DNA from: Malania oleifera
Lineage: Eukaryota > Streptophyta > Magnoliopsida > Santalales > Ximeniaceae
Reading direction: 5' to 3'
Assembly: GCF_029873635.1 (NCBI RefSeq)
Contig: NC_080426.1
Span: 56,350,173-56,414,172 of the forward strand
DNA length: 64,000 nucleotides
Every line of letters begins with the position of its first letter. Within the stretch, counting starts at the first letter, position 1. This document shows positions 12,649-25,019 of this stretch, one piece after another. The translations under genes and the position numbers were made by a program. The notes under the pieces were generated by a model. The model made no database searches and was not told the DNA's origin. It saw nothing but the letters and a program-made list of their open reading frames with translations.

Positions 12649-13563
12649 GTCTAGTACCATGTAAGGAGCAAACCGTGGCAGCGCCACAAATTGGGCGGCG
12701 TACTGCTGAACAGTCAGCTGTCCCTGAGTTAGGTTTAGGAACTCCTCTGCCTTTGCTTTCCTAATAGAGGCTAGAAAATACCAATCAAAGAACACATCTC
12801 CGAAGTGGCTCCACATCATCGCCACCGATACCAGTTTCTGCTCCTCAGTCAGTTTAAATATGGCATATAGCACCTTCTACTCATCGGTGCATCGCAGTAT
12901 GACCAAGATTTTCTTGATTTCCCGAATCCAATTCTATGCAAGAATCGGGTTGGTACTTCTCGTGAAGGTAGGAGGCTGTAGGTGAGTGAACTTCTCAATA
13001 GAATCTCCTAACTCAACATTGGGACGATCTTGCCCCCGAGAACTCTACATAACCTCAACCATAAACTATTGGGCGAAGCCCCAAAGCACCACTGTAGAAT
13101 CACTGCCACCCTCATGGGCAGCTCCCTCACTGGTACTTCCTCTGATGATAACGTTACTATCCTTGGGATCCATCCTGAAGATAGAACCAAAACGAATTTA
13201 TAATCCTAATATCCTACCATATCTGGTGCAATTACAACACTAAAATACTCACTTTAAATAAATTCCAAATACCAGCCTAAATATTCTCACCTAAGTATGA
13301 CAAACTCTGCCAATTTCATATTCCCATTATAGTTTTCAAGTTCCTGCCCCTCCACTTGGAAACAAAATCGTCAATGGATAGCCATGGTGTTTTGAACCCG
13401 TCGACTGATCCAAAAAAACACGGAAGTCTGACAAGGACATTCAGCCTCCAAGCTTACTAAGAAAAACTTAAAATTCTTATTCTACCCATTCCTATTCTCG
13501 TCCTACTTAAACTTATACTTTGGTAAAATCATTCGATCGAGTCTATAGAACCTAGAAACCTAG

Positions 13564-13575
13564 GCTCTGATACCA
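13564..13575 (-). other. Primer-binding site of element B
   Basis: On the minus strand TGGTATCAGAGC follows the LTR end after two bases. It is complementary to the 3' end of plant initiator-methionine tRNA and primes minus-strand synthesis. Confidence 0.9.
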
Positions 13576-13577
13576 AC

Positions 13578-15654
13578 TGTAATGACCCGAATATTTATGA
13601 CCTGCTATAATCATAAAAATACTCTCTGATACCACAAACATATATATAAATGCAACCCGCCCTAACCAGAGAATCTAGGGTGCACCTGCCATTGCTGAAA
13701 TTAAAACCATATAGTGGAATATTTCTAAAACATCCAAACACTTTACCTGAGTTCTAACTATTCCCAAAGACATACATATAGAATACTATCTGTCCACATA
13801 TTACAATCTCAAAATAACAAAATAAAATATCTAGTGTCTCACCAGTTCAAATAACTACTCCCAAAAGTCTAATCCCAGCCCCGAGGTAAGCTAGGTACGG
13901 TTCTCTGAAGGACCTGAAAATAATTTGTATAATGGGGTGAGACACTTCTCAGTAAGACAGATTACATTATCATCAGTGTGTAGCGAGCATGAGTTCTTGT
14001 GTAAATATGAAATTCCATTATTTAACTATATATGAAAATGACATTTAAACTATACTAATCAGTATATTTGAAAACACGTAATTTCTGAATAATAAACTGT
14101 CAGCTCAATATAGCCAATCTATAGTAAATTTGCTCATATATGCATAAAAGACACAACCTGGACTGCTGAAGTAGCGTCGTCACGCTGTCACATACTCATA
14201 CAACATGCTTCCCCCCATGACGGGTTGTGCAGCTCAAAGGCTGGACTCAATTCACAGCCGGCGGTTCCACAGCTGAGTCAAAACTAACGTCGTAAGTACG
14301 ATTGTGCCTACCTATGGTCACCTGGTATACTACGAATGGGGTCCCCCAGCAAAAATCTCGGAGTAATACTGCGGCCTAGGTCTCCAATCGACTTATCACA
14401 CTTCCATTCCTGTGTGATTGCACTCACTACCCACATATAGCTACGGTACCGTGCTCACAATATCACAATATTACACATCACAAATCCATAGGGTTCTAGA
14501 ATCATATATGACAATTTACACATTAAAAACTGTATTATCACTAATTTCATACAAAACCTGATATTTAGTAAAACTTGGCCCCCGACCGTCATATTAAAAC
14601 TCGGCCCCCAACCGTTATATCAAAACTCAGCTCCCAACCGTCATATCAAAACTCGGCCCCGACCGTCACATCAAATACTGTATAAAAATCAGTTTAAATA
14701 TTCTGTTCACATATGCCATCTAAAAATTGTTCCCATGCCACAAAATTTTCATTTGTTATCCTTAAATAAAATAACCCAACTAGGAAAAACATAAGTTGCT
14801 AAAAACAGGATCTGAACATCTCCCGCGTTTTATTTAACTTAAACTACTTATTTTATAGAAAATATGAGATGTTCAAACCACCCACATTAATTTCCCCAAA
14901 AACATATACTGCATTTTAATCGGTCCATATTTCACAAAATAGCTGACATAATATAATCCCCTTATCTGATTTACTGGGAACCCTAAATCCTCACCTTGTA
15001 GCATTCAAAGTTCAAAACCCTGAAATTACATTTTCCCTAAATTAATCAACTCAACCCACAGAATATTTCTCATTTAGCATTTCCTAGGCTCCATATACCC
15101 CATTTAACTAATTACATGCTAATCAGATAGCCTATTTCTATCCTTACCAAAATTTTGGAGTGATGCCTAGAAAGACCCAGTTCAAAAATTCACTCTACTA
15201 GACTTGTAGAGAATTTCTCCTAAATCCTTGTCGCGACTTCTGATCATTAAATCAGGCAACGAACGACGAGAAATCATAGAGAGAAGGTGAGGGGCATGGG
15301 TCTTAGAGAGAGAAAGAGAGAGATATTGATTTCTTAATGAAGAAGTAAGTTAAAAACCTATTTATAACTTTTTGACTCAGCACAATTCGTCGATGAAGTA
15401 TAGCCTTCGTTGACGAATTGCAGAAGGACATTCGTCGATGAAAGAGGGGTTCATCGATGAACCTTAAGTCCGATATTTTCCCGTCGTTCAGGATCTCTTC
15501 GTCGACGACACCCGAATTTTGTTGACGAGACACATGAAGGAACTTATCGACAAAAACAGGGGATTCGTCGATGAGTCCTACTATTTGCCCTTTTTAAATT
15601 TTTTTTTCTTCTTTTCTTATTTATTTCCTTATTTTTTGGGTTCAGGTTTCTACA
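13578..15654 (-). mobile_element. Element B 5' LTR
   Basis: On the minus strand it starts TGTAGAAACCTG and ends GGTCATTACA, 2077 bp. Palindrome-array units such as TTCGTCGATGAA and CGTCGACGA lie between 15575 and 15385, followed by a TATA-like 'tataaatagg' (about 15366). A donor TTTTG|GTAAGG has its GT at 15147-15146. The acceptor ATTATTTTCAG ends at 13914, predicting a 1.23-kb first leader intron. Confidence 0.9.
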
Positions 15655-16251
15655 CCCCTTATCCTCAGCAACTCTCGCTGATAAATATTGGTTGTAAATG
15701 TATGAGTATGATAAATGATATCAAAGCTTATTATGTTTTATAATTATGTGATTATGAGTACATATTTGTATATTTTTTCAAAAGATATAATCATTAAAAT
15801 GAGTGTACTATGATATAACTAAACTCATGTGCCACACACTATAAATAATTTATTCCGTCTTAGTAAGAGGTGTCTCACCCAAATATTTAAATATTTCAGG
15901 GAACCGTAACAGTCCAGGAGATAGAGCTCTGACATAGAGAAGAGCTGGTACCCTGATAGATAGGGTAAGCATTTTGTGTTTGGGATGTGTTTGTGTAATC
16001 CCCTAGAGTATGTTATGGATTTTTGGGATGTGTATGGATGTATAGAACTTTAGTTATCTATATTTTAGATGGTATGAAAATTTTAACTTCCGTTGTTAGG
16101 TATGTTTATATGAGATAGTCTGATTACCCAATACCCTATTTCGGGTCGGGTTATGTTGATATGGTATCAGAGTTTGTGACGTGGCAAATGATTGACTTAT
16201 TAATTATTGTTTATATAAAAAAATTGTATGAAAAATCAGGGCGTCACACAT

Positions 16252-16921
16252 TTCATTGCAAAATTCGTTGTTTATGAGCTTGTAATGAACCCACAAGTTC
16301 AGTGATTGAGAGCTTGGAGTGGTCTTTCGATTCTTTGATGATGCTTACCACGGAATAAAATTTTTTAGGGAGAGAAATTAAAAATTTCTCAACCACTCTT
16401 TAATCTATGATGTTGTCGTCGTAGGCCTTGATTTGGTTGACTACTTCAATAACTCGGGAAGAGAAATCTTTTATGAACTCTCCATCTTTCATTTGAAGAT
16501 TCTTAAAATCTCTTTGAAGAGTTTAAAGTTTAATGGCCTGAACTTTGACGGTACCGTGGAATTCATCTCACAATGTGTCCCATGCTTGTTTTTCCAAAGT
16601 CGAATTCATGATTCTTGGAAAAATGGAGTCAATGACAGCTTGATGAATTTTGGCTAGTGCATTAGCATATTTTTTCAGCCATTCCTTTATCGGAACTATC
16701 AGCAACAACGTCATCAAACTCTCAGATGAGGTGGGTGTAGCAGACAGTTCTTCTATAGTTTTGGTTTTTGTTTTTGACAATTCTATGGGTTTTGGAACGC
16801 CGCTCTCAACTATATCCCATAAGCCATAGGCTTGTAAGATCTTCTTGATTTTTATGTTCCAAAAATCATAGTTTTCTTCGGTGAAGATAGGTACAAGTTG
16901 ACTTGAACTGGATGAGGACAT
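16252..16921 (-). pseudogene. Ty1/copia gag fragment (UBN2-type)
   Basis: Starting at ATG 16921 on the minus strand, the protein opens with a Ser-rich stretch and FTEENYDFWNIKIKKILQAY, then LWDIVESG, the usual start of plant copia Gag. Further on are MKDGEFIKDFSSRVIEVVNQ and SIIKESKDHSKLSITELVGS (about 16480-16300). Frames shift near 16567, and there is a stop at about 16408. The sequence ends exactly at element A's LTR border, so the rest of this element should lie left of the window beyond A. Gag forms the particle; this copy is dead. Confidence 0.85.
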
Positions 16922-17031
16922 GGCAATTTTGTCAGTGTTGTTTTTCGATGGAGTAGTGCTGAAGTAGTGCTAGACTAGTGCTTGAATTGTGCTAGCGTTG
17001 TGTTGGAATCGTGCCGTCATGATCAACTTGT

Positions 17032-17043
17032 GCTCTGATACCA
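17032..17043 (-). other. Primer-binding site of the copia element
   Basis: On the minus strand TGGTATCAGAGC lies two bases after the LTR end and 110 bp before the gag ATG at 16921. It matches initiator-methionine tRNA. Confidence 0.9.
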
Positions 17044-17045
17044 CT

Positions 17046-17181
17046 TGTTGGAAATTTAGTGCATGCACATAGTATTAACCTATGTTAATAATGTAAATTA
17101 CAAAAAACATATATATATATATATATATGTATGTATATATATATATATACACACACACACACAATCATATGATGAGAGGGA

Positions 17182-17253
<72 letters not shown>

Positions 17254-17777
17254 TGGTAGATATTTCACTTGCTTGTTTTAAAAATTAAAATCACAAATTT
17301 AGTAGGTGGGTACACTATTCATATTACAGCTGCACTATTCATATAGTGGCTGTACTATTCATATAGTGAATGTTGCAATTGATAGTTAGTCATCCATGAT
17401 GCCATCTTGTACCTACCCATTAGCCATAATTCTTGACTTATCTGGATTAATTAAGCATGTAGAAGATGTGTCACATTAAATAGGGCATAAGTCTAAAATC
17501 AGCTCAAGTAAAAGCTCACTCAGCGCTTAAAATTGCCTCTATACACACACACACAAACATTGAAAAGATTCTCCAAGGCCACCCTAGGCCTCAAAGCCCT
17601 TTCTATTATGATTTACAAGTGAAGTAAGATATATGGTCACCAAGCTATTAGCAATCCAATAATCAAGATCCAAGCTAAGTCAATTTTTGGCATCAACTTA
17701 CTTTTTTATTTATCACATCCTATAATTTTAAGCATGCAAAACAAGCAGTCTTGCCATAGTGCAAATCAAATGGGTTC
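17046..17777 (-). mobile_element. Copia 5' LTR, right border not found
   Basis: The plus-strand left border is TGTTGGAAATT, next to the primer-binding site. The compound microsatellite (TA)n-(CA)n-(GT)n-(GA)n at 17107-17250 lies inside. The LTR is cut by solo LTR F at 17778. A matching TG start on the minus strand was not found in 19700-19998, so the length is unknown. Confidence 0.65.
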
Positions 17778-19694
17778 TGTTATGCCCCGAACCCATCAGG
17801 TGGGGCTCAGGGTGTGATGAGACCATTCACACGTCTTTGATACCATTCACGTAGTGGAAAATAATAAACAAACTCAAATAAAATACTATAGTTCTATACT
17901 ATTCAACCCAAAAAGGATCTATACCAAATTCTCTATATTACATCACCAGAGAAATATAAAAACATAAATTGTACATATAATTGTTCTTCCCACCACTCAA
18001 ATTTACCAAAAACTAACCTTGCCCCCGGAGCCTTCTAAGCTCGATCACCTGAAGGACTTAAAAAAAATTAATAATTCGCTGGGGTGAGACACTTTTCAGT
18101 AAGGATGGAATAAATTATAATAGTGTGTGGAAATGAGTTGTAATGTATACAAAATATACTCTTTTGTTAATCAAGAGCAACTAACAAACCACATGCTGAT
18201 TGTACTCACACATACATAACCATTATTTATAGAAAAAGTTCCTGAGGATTAAGGAGATTACACACCCATACATGTAATGCCCCTTTGCTTTGATACCGTT
18301 TGTAACCTTACTCTTTAATTTGGGTGTAGTTACAAATGATACTGATTAGGGCACTCACCTTACTCAGTAAGCCTTCAGGTGGAGAGTTTTACTTTGTTAT
18401 AAATATTTGTGCTATTAAATTCACATACCAGTATTCACACAAATGCCAATATCCATCACATTCCACATCAATCATCCACACAAGATACAGTACATTCCAT
18501 TCACATCCACACAAGATAGTACACAAGTCATTCCCAACCACTATCCACCATTACACATTCACCATGACCTCTCCATAGTATATCAGTGAAACGAACTCCT
18601 CAGGTCTGCCAACGTTTTACTCCTGCTTATATAAATGACAATATAGCGAACTCCTCAGGCCTGCCAACGTTATACCATTAGTTATACTTAGGGCAATATA
18701 ACGAACTCCTCAGGCCTACCAACGTTATATTGTAAAATACGAAAAATAATCACACAAAATAACCCATCCAAACACATCAATGTATTTTCAATAGTATATT
18801 CACAACATCCAGACACATCCATGAATTCACCACAATATTCACAACCACGAAGTATTCACAAGCACACAGTATTCACAATCAAACAATATTCACAACTGGA
18901 TAATTATGAAGGGTTTTTCTCATGCCACACAGTTTTTCATAATTATAAATTATATTCAAAACCATCATTTTTCAAATGCCTAAACCGTTCAAAAATTCAT
19001 ACTCATATATATAAATTTACATACTTGAATTTAATTGGATCAAAATTATTAAAAGCTGCTATAACTTATTCCCTTTACCCGATTCTCGAAGTTCTGCCTA
19101 AAACAAATGGGAAATAGAACCCTGTATTCCATAAATCCTAACTTAATCAGTTCAACCCCAGAATATCTATCATTTAACATTTCCTAGGCCCACACACTCC
19201 CAATAATTAATTTAATATTAAAAATATCTTACTTACCCTAGTTTTGCGGTGGTGTCCAAGAATTTAGAATCACAATTTTGCTTCAATTAACTTGAAGAGA
19301 ATCGCCCTAGGAACCTCGTGGTGGTTTTCGATCTTCGAATCAGGTTGAATTCGGGCCAGAATCGAAGAGAGAAAGCAGGGAGTCCGAAGCCCTAGAGAGA
19401 GCAAGTGAGGGAGAGAAAATTTTGCAGAAAAAAATGATCTAGGACCTATTTATAGGTTGGCATTCATCGAAGAGTCAAAAAATTTTGCTGACGAACCAAA
19501 AAAGGACACTCGCCAACTAGAACATTAGTTTCGTCGATGAATCGTTTAAAAACTTGAATTTTTTCTGTTCTTGGGATCTCCTCGTCGATGAGCACAGGGC
19601 ACTCGTCGATGAGGCCTTACTGTGCTGCCCTGAAATTTTTCTTCCTTTCCTTTTTATTTATTTTTCTTTTATTTTCTAGGTTCGGGTTATTACA
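17778..19694 (-). mobile_element. Solo LTR F (Tekay-like), TSD GGTTC
   Basis: On the minus strand it starts TGTAATAACCCGAACC and ends GGGGCATAACA, 1917 bp, flanked by GGTTC at 17773-17777 and 19695-19699. Palindrome units (CGTCGATGA, GTCGACGA types) lie at 19615-19465, then TATAAATAGG (about 19453-19444), then a donor TAGG|GTAAGT with GT at 19236-19235. The acceptor-like tract before 18060 reads TTTTTTTTAAG, with the usual C replaced by A. There is a short tandem repeat with 'gaactcctcaggcctgcc' at 18590-18730. No coding sequence. Confidence 0.93.
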
Positions 19695-19699
19695 GGTTC

Positions 19700-19998
19700 T
19701 AACCAAGGATGGTGGCCCATTGCAATTGCCATTTGCACACTTAAGATTTTAGCAAGGAACAAATTAAATATCTCATTCAAAAAACTTAAACAGAAAAACA
19801 CAAATACTGTTATTTTGACGGGTGGATGGTAGAAGATTTGAATCTATACATCTATACCTAATGGTCTCATTTTACAAAGCCTATGAAACACAGGAGTGAT
19901 GTACCTTTGTGAACAAGTAAGACCAATGACAATAGGCTAATTGAAGGGCATATATGCAACATCTAGCCACAAATAGCAATGGTAGACCACAACTCATG
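19700..19998. other. Unassigned stretch between two LTRs
   Basis: It lies between solo LTR F and LTR G and may be copia LTR or its insertion site. I see no open reading frame, RNA gene or repeat structure in it. Confidence 0.5.
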
Positions 19999-22105
19999 TG
20001 TAGTAACCTAAACAATTATAGAAATTATATAAAAAAGGAAGTAGAGAAAAAGAAAATTTCAAAAGGATGTAGTAGGGGAGCGTTCGTCGATGAATTGCCT
20101 ACTTGGGCACGTCAACGAGGACACGTGTCTCGTCAATGAAAAGAAACTGAGAAGGATGATTTCAGGGCCTAAAATTCGTCAATGAGGGTACGAGTTCGTC
20201 GATGAACTCCCTTCTTGCCTTTGTCAATGAGATGATGTGGCTTGTCGATGGGGCCACGTGTCCAAAGGTCTATAACTAGCAAAAAATTGGGATTCAACGA
20301 GAGAAATTTATTTATTTTTTCTATTTTTCTCTCTCCTGCTCAGTTTCTCTCCCCTTCTCTCTAGTTTTCTTGCGCTATTTCTCCCCATTTCAACGATCAA
20401 AAGCTGCCACGTTGATCATGGGGTCTATAAGTCTGCCAGAGTAGATAGTTGGTTTGACCAACTTGGGCACCATCCCAAAACCAGGGTAAGTAGATTATTG
20501 GGGTACTTTTAGTATTACCAAGCTTACCTGAGTTTGGATTTTGTGTTGTATGGAAATATACTGGTGTTTTGTGGAATAAATTAGGATGTTATAATTTTAG
20601 GATTAGGGTGTTTTTGGGACCCTGCAGACATGGGTTGAGGATCCCAGTGAATATTTCTAGGAGTTCAGGTAAATTATAGTTCAAAAAATTACGAGTATGT
20701 AGGTTCAGGGAAATGTAGTTGATTTATTGAAAATATGTATATATGTATTATTTCAGGATTTTGGGGATAGCACGCCGTGAGCGTGATGATAAAGTTGGAG
20801 GCAAGCCTCCCAGCTAGTTAGGTAAGGAAAATGTGTTATTCCAGATAAATTAGAATTTTTACCAATAAAGATAGTATAAGATTATGGGTATTTCCAGAAT
20901 AGATATTATAGAGTTATGCTAATTATAATTAATGAGTTATTAATTGTTGTGTGGCATGAGTAATATGAGTACAGTTCTTAATTTGTACAAATGTTACAGA
21001 ATCATGAATAGTTATACAGTTTTATAGAATTAAGACATACAGGATATACAGTTAATTACTGAGCAGATTATACAATATTTATTTCAAAGTTATGATTATC
21101 TAGTATTTTACATAATTATGTATTTAACACAATTTAATAGAAAGTATAGTTTACAGTTTTATAGTGAGCATGTTATATACAGTTTACTGAAATCAGCTAT
21201 ACAGTTTTTAGAATATCATGATATACAAATCTTAGAGTCATAACAAACAGTTATACAGTTTTACAGATAAGTTATTACAATATATGTTCAAAATAGACAG
21301 TATAGTTAATACAGAACAATTATTACAGTGTTATGGCTATTATAGCATAAATAGAATCATGGTAAACAGTAATATACATGCATATACCAGAGTATTATAT
21401 ATATAGTATCAGACCCTGATGGACCATAACAGATCAGATACAGAGCACGACACTGTAGCTATACAGTGGAGAAAGTGCAATCACACATCTTAGTTAGAGT
21501 GTGGCATTTCATGGTCGATTGTGCCATTGGAGAGATTGCAGACTCCTTGGTAATCTGATCTAGGTGGAGGGGAGCAATTGTAGTGCTCCCTAGACAGACT
21601 CAGGTTGAGGGGCGAATTGTACCTTAGTGGAGTTATAGTTGACTTATCTTGGAGGGCCGACCAGGATTAAGTCCGGCCTTCAGGGTGCACAATCCTGTCA
21701 TGAGGGGATTTGAATCATGACATACAATTATCCATCTAGGGAAGTTTTCACAGCTATTATATATATAGAAAGCAATAGGATTACTTATAGCTATTAAACA
21801 TATATTCCAATAGAAAGTTCAGTAACAGATGTATTTTAAGAAACACAAACTTTATATTTTTATTACATGTTATTTTAGATTCGGTTAATTACAGTATATG
21901 TATATAGTTTGCAGAAACTCATATGTCACACACTGGTAATAGCATATTTCGTCTTACTGAGCGTTGTCTCATCCCAGTAATTTAATATTTTCAGGTGATC
22001 CAGCTAGTTGGGTAAACTAGGCTCGTAGATAGAGGAGATATCAATTCCGCCCTACTTATAGGGTAAGTAGTTTTTGAGAGAGATGTATTTTTGTATAGAT
22101 CCTGT
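19999..22105 (+). mobile_element. LTR G (Tekay-like), right end truncated
   Basis: It starts TGTAGTAACC at 19999. It has palindrome units at 20082-20255 (TTCGTCGATGAA, CTCGTCAATGA types), a weak TATA-like 'tctataact' (20268), a donor CCAGG|GTAAGT (GT at 20486), the acceptor AATATTTTCAG ending at 21994 and a second donor ATAGG|GTAAGT (GT at 22063). Similarity to the other LTRs stops near 22105. No TG-CA end or target duplication could be paired, so it is a truncated LTR. No coding sequence. Confidence 0.82.
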
Positions 22106-23900
22106 TGATTATTTCCAGCGCAATGTTTCCACCACAACCATGTCCCAAGGGACTCTCTCAGACACATTAGAATAAAATGCACATCAACGGCCGTGAATTT
22201 CCCATTTTCTCCTTCCTGCCTCGTCTCGTAGTTTTAACACCTGCCAGTACTTTGCATGTAGCAGTGTCCAAACTCTAATGAACATTTGAATCTACGTTAT
22301 AAATAAGTTTTAAAAAAAAAGTAATTGGCAACTCACAAAACGTGTGGTATTATGGTGTTGGGGGACATGTTTTACATCTCATGTTACCCAAGGATGGAGA
22401 CTAGTCAACTAACAACCCTAATAGTACTGAAGTCATGAGTCCAAATTCCCAATTATCAATCCATGTTCCTTATTTTGTTATTTAATTTTGGCTTTTTAAA
22501 ATGCTTAATTATGTCATGTTGTCATTTATGTTCTAAAAATTCATAATGTTGTATATTTTATTAATATAGTAAAATAGAAGATAAAAAATGGATGGTCATA
22601 ATGAAAACAAAAGATGAATACAAGAAAACTAGTTTTAAGGTTACATCATAGATCTTATGCAACTCTAAGCACATACTCATCCACCAAATTTTTTTATGGA
22701 GACACAATTATTTTTAGTATAAAATATAATTAATATAATATTATTTTAAATCTCAGGAGTAGAGAGGAGCATGTGGGATCGCTTTTAGCTCCTTTTGTGG
22801 TGTAAGCCTAATAATCAATAAACTCAAAAAAATCGGAAAAAAAACACACCCCAGTCAGTAAAAAGAAAAACAATATGTTAGTAAGAGATTTGAGTAGTTA
22901 AAAACTTGATGACCAATTAACTAGTGAAAAAATTTTAACAGGAATGGTTCTTGTATGGTAAGGGGCACTGCCAAAAATTAGAGAAATAAAAACCACAAAT
23001 GAAAATCAAAAATCAAAAATAGAAACTAAAAACTAGAAACCGGCAACCTACTTGATTAACATTTATAAAACTAATACAAATAAAAAATTTAATTAAAAAT
23101 GCACATTATCATATTTAAATCAAAATATTTTAAACAATATGATTAAAAAAATAAAAGTACAAATAATACACTTTAAAAATTACAATAATAAAAATTAAAT
23201 TAGTTATAATTATTTTACTAAATTGTTTTACTTTCAAAATTTACTTTACAATAAAAGTTTTATTAGATATGGTAATTGAAAAATAGTAAAAGTATTTTGT
23301 AATTGACATTATTAATATTATTCTTTGAAATTTATGTACATTTTTTTAAAAAATTATATTTAAATTTATATAATTATTTAACTTTATTTTTAATTTAAAA
23401 ATATATAAAATAAATAATTTATTCCAAAAAATCATTTCTGAATATTAAAATTTTTCGCCACAGGTTATTAGAAACAGATGATAGACATTAATGTATTTTT
23501 GGAATTTTTTTTAGTGTAGAAAATAAAAAAATAGTTATTAAACAAAGCCTTAAAAGGTAGGGCTCACTTAAATATGTTATGGGACCCATAAATTTCGACC
23601 ATTAACTTGGCATTCAACCTACAGGACGACTCTAGTAAGCAGAATGAGTCATGAAGTCCAGCTGCATTAAATGATGTCTCGCTTTGAACGGTCAATGACC
23701 AAGGCGGCTTCGTCCATGCATGAAAAATATAGCTACGATGGCCTCAGAAAACCCGTCCGAACTAAAAACCATTTGAACCATGTCCAGCTACACCCCCTTC
23801 TTCTTAAAGCGTCACGTTTTTCACAACTCGCTAGTATTAATCTTGAAAGAAGTTGCTCTCAAGCCGCCGCCTTCAATCTCCCCTCTCATGCAATTTCCTG
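22106..23900. other. AT-rich upstream region of the LBD gene
   Basis: No gene, LTR or RNA is recognisable. 22700-23530 is strongly AT-rich with short A/T runs. The part from about 23580 on is richer in G and C and holds CATGCATG (about 23717), the RY motif known from seed-gene promoters. Open frames at 23671-24004 overlap in several frames and resemble nothing known. Confidence 0.5.
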
Positions 23901-23920
23901 CTACCACTCATCTCATTCTC

Positions 23921-23927
23921 TATAAAG
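23921..23927 (+). promoter_or_regulatory. Probable TATA box of the LBD gene
   Basis: TATAAAG lies 171 bp before the ATG. A start site near 23950 would give a 5' leader of about 140 bases. A second AT run (ctatatatt, 24008) is a weaker alternative. Confidence 0.55.
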
Positions 23928-24091
23928 CAAGGCAACAAACATTAAGTCAGCATTCCCATCAACGGGCAACGGGCATGCATGCCTTGTGGCACGCAACCAA
24001 CTAGCTTCTATATATTTTCCTTGCTTCTTCCACTTGCCTTTACCACACCCGCCCCTTGATAGTTAGTCTTAATCAATAAATTAATTCAAAC

Positions 24092-24723
24092 ATGAGCTTT
24101 GCCGTGTCTGCGCGAGGCAGGACACATCAACCCTGCGCAGCCTGTCGAATGCTGCGCCGGAGATGCGACCCCAGCTGCACTCTCGCACCCTATTTCCCCA
24201 GCGAAGAGGTCGAGAAGTTCGCTGGCGTGCATAAGGTGTTCGGTGCCAGCAATGTCATCAAAATGATTCAGGTATGTGCAACCGTGTACATTAAATATTA
24301 ATTAATGGTCAATTAATTCCTCCATTTCAACTTTTCTATTTCTGACAAATTCACGTATCTGTATATATTATGAAGATGGTGGAGGAGAGGAAGAGGGAGG
24401 ATGCAGTTAATGCAATAGTATACGAAGCCAGGGCGAGGCTGAAGGATCCCGTATACGGCAGCACGGGTGCCATCTTCTACTTGCAGAAGACTGTTGAGGA
24501 ACTCAAAATACAACTTGAATGGGCGACGGCACGGGCTTCGGAGTTGCAAGAACAAAGAGATGGTTTGTTGGGGATTCTGATGAATGTTCATCAGGTTAAT
24601 GATTTTGTGGTCCCAATCACAGCGGACGAGCCAGCCTTTAGTGGTAGCAGCTTCTCCGTGGATGACACAGTGACGGGCTACGATCCCCTTAACTTTCCTC
24701 TAGAATGTGACTGGAGTTTATGA
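24092..24723 (+). CDS. Class I LOB-domain (LBD/AS2-like) transcription factor
   Basis: Two exons, 24092-24271 and 24376-24723, give a protein of 175 residues; the junction is phase 0 (CAG|gtatgt ... gaag|ATG). The LOB domain is complete. The zinc-finger-like block C15-x2-C18-x6-C25-x3-C29 is present, followed by the GAS block (FAGVHKVFGASNVIKM, residues 43-58) and the DPVYG motif at 84-88. A leucine-zipper-like helix has L96, L103 and L107, with Ala at 114 where the class I pattern L-x6-L-x3-L-x6-L expects Leu. LBD proteins are plant-specific nuclear DNA-binding regulators of lateral-organ, root and vascular development; class I members bind as dimers through the coiled coil. The short acidic C-terminus ends DWSL. 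The MVEERKRED variant after GAS may place it in a small subgroup, but I cannot name the orthologue. The frame is intact, the splice sites are canonical and a TATA box lies upstream, so it is probably functional. Confidence 0.95.
24272..24375 (+). other. LBD gene intron (104 bp)
   Basis: It has a GTATGT donor and a TATGAAG acceptor, with AT-rich content. It falls inside the LOB domain straight after the GAS block, the usual intron place in this family. Confidence 0.9.
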
Positions 24724-24840
24724 GCATCGAGGAGTGACCCCCGAGCTGCAGGCATTTGGTTAATTTAACTGGTTACCAGGTTTAGAAGGAAACTGCCATT
24801 GTACGTGGAGCCTGGGATTTCTTTATTCAACTCAAAATGA

Positions 24841-24855
24841 TTAAAAAAAAAAAAG

Positions 24856-24915
<60 letters not shown>
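24841..24915 (+). repeat. A-tract plus (GA)n microsatellite
   Basis: About 12 A then about 27 GA units, 120 bp after the LBD stop codon. It is likely in or just past the 3' untranslated region. The serine/leucine-rich frames on the other strand are only this repeat. Confidence 0.95.
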
Positions 24916-24917
<2 letters not shown>

Positions 24918-25019
24918 TATTGGGAGGGGGTGGGGAACACATACAATTAGGTTTGGAAACGACCTTGTGTTCCAAATGTGGCATGTCAAAATACCATCGG
25001 GTGTGTTCTTGTGGTACAT

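Larger units (their letters stand above)
9243..13173 (-). pseudogene. Element B gag, protease and RT start, interrupted and truncated
   Basis: On the minus strand gag starts at ATG 13173-13171, one base after TTCTATCTTCAG, a good 3' splice site. Capsid-type sequence ([21 protein letters not shown]) is seen around 12760-12690. Solo LTR I then cuts gag between MVLD and DESTKA. Gag resumes at 10329 with KFERGLRQEIIKQV and a zinc knuckle CYRCSKPGHLVRDFC near 9985, which has five rather than four residues between His and the last Cys. Protease (9852-9460) keeps LFDSGATHSFIS and VILGMDWL. RT begins near 9390 with [18 protein letters not shown] and ends at EFTID, where the deletion joins it to the 3' LTR. 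In-frame stops are present in gag. Confidence 0.88.
8092..15654 (-). mobile_element. Element B: Tekay-like LTR retrotransposon, minus strand, TSD CCCCT
   Basis: The element lies inside element A's LTR, flanked by CCCCT at 8087-8091 and 15655-15659. Read on the minus strand it runs: 5' LTR (15654-13578), primer-binding site, gag, zinc knuckle, protease and the first part of RT. A large deletion then joins RT directly to the end of the 3' LTR at about 9242. RNase H, integrase, chromodomain, polypurine tract and the first part of the 3' LTR are gone. Solo LTR I interrupts gag. Perfect target duplications show that the deletion happened after insertion. Confidence 0.93.
3286..16248 (+). mobile_element. 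Element A 3' LTR, split by two later insertions
   Basis: The LTR starts TGTAGAGACCC after the polypurine tract and ends GGGCGTCACA at 16248. It is present as 3286-3446, 6411-8091 and 15660-16248. Removing the solo LTR, element B and one copy of each duplication leaves about 2.43 kb. The first piece holds the palindrome ACCATCGATGGT (3354-3365). The second holds related sequence, a CT microsatellite (6516-6565), a CTAGGGTAGGTAAGG donor-like site (about 6719) and the conserved 'gggcttactgagtaaggtgagtg' region (about 7966). The last piece holds the ATATTTCAG acceptor-like block (about 15892). Right after 16248 the sequence reads as copia gag, so A jumped into a copia element. AT-rich leader without coding capacity fills 6750-8090. 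Confidence 0.85.

Noticed and set aside
22366..22380. A possible right end of LTR G at 'gttttacatctcatg', because TCATG also flanks its left end
   Set aside because: The bases after the CA do not start with TCATG, and 22106-22366 shows no LTR similarity. A truncation near 22105 fits better.
23671..24004. Two overlapping open frames upstream of the LBD gene
   Set aside because: They overlap each other and the predicted TATA box and leader, and have no recognisable domain. They are chance frames in the GC-richer promoter.
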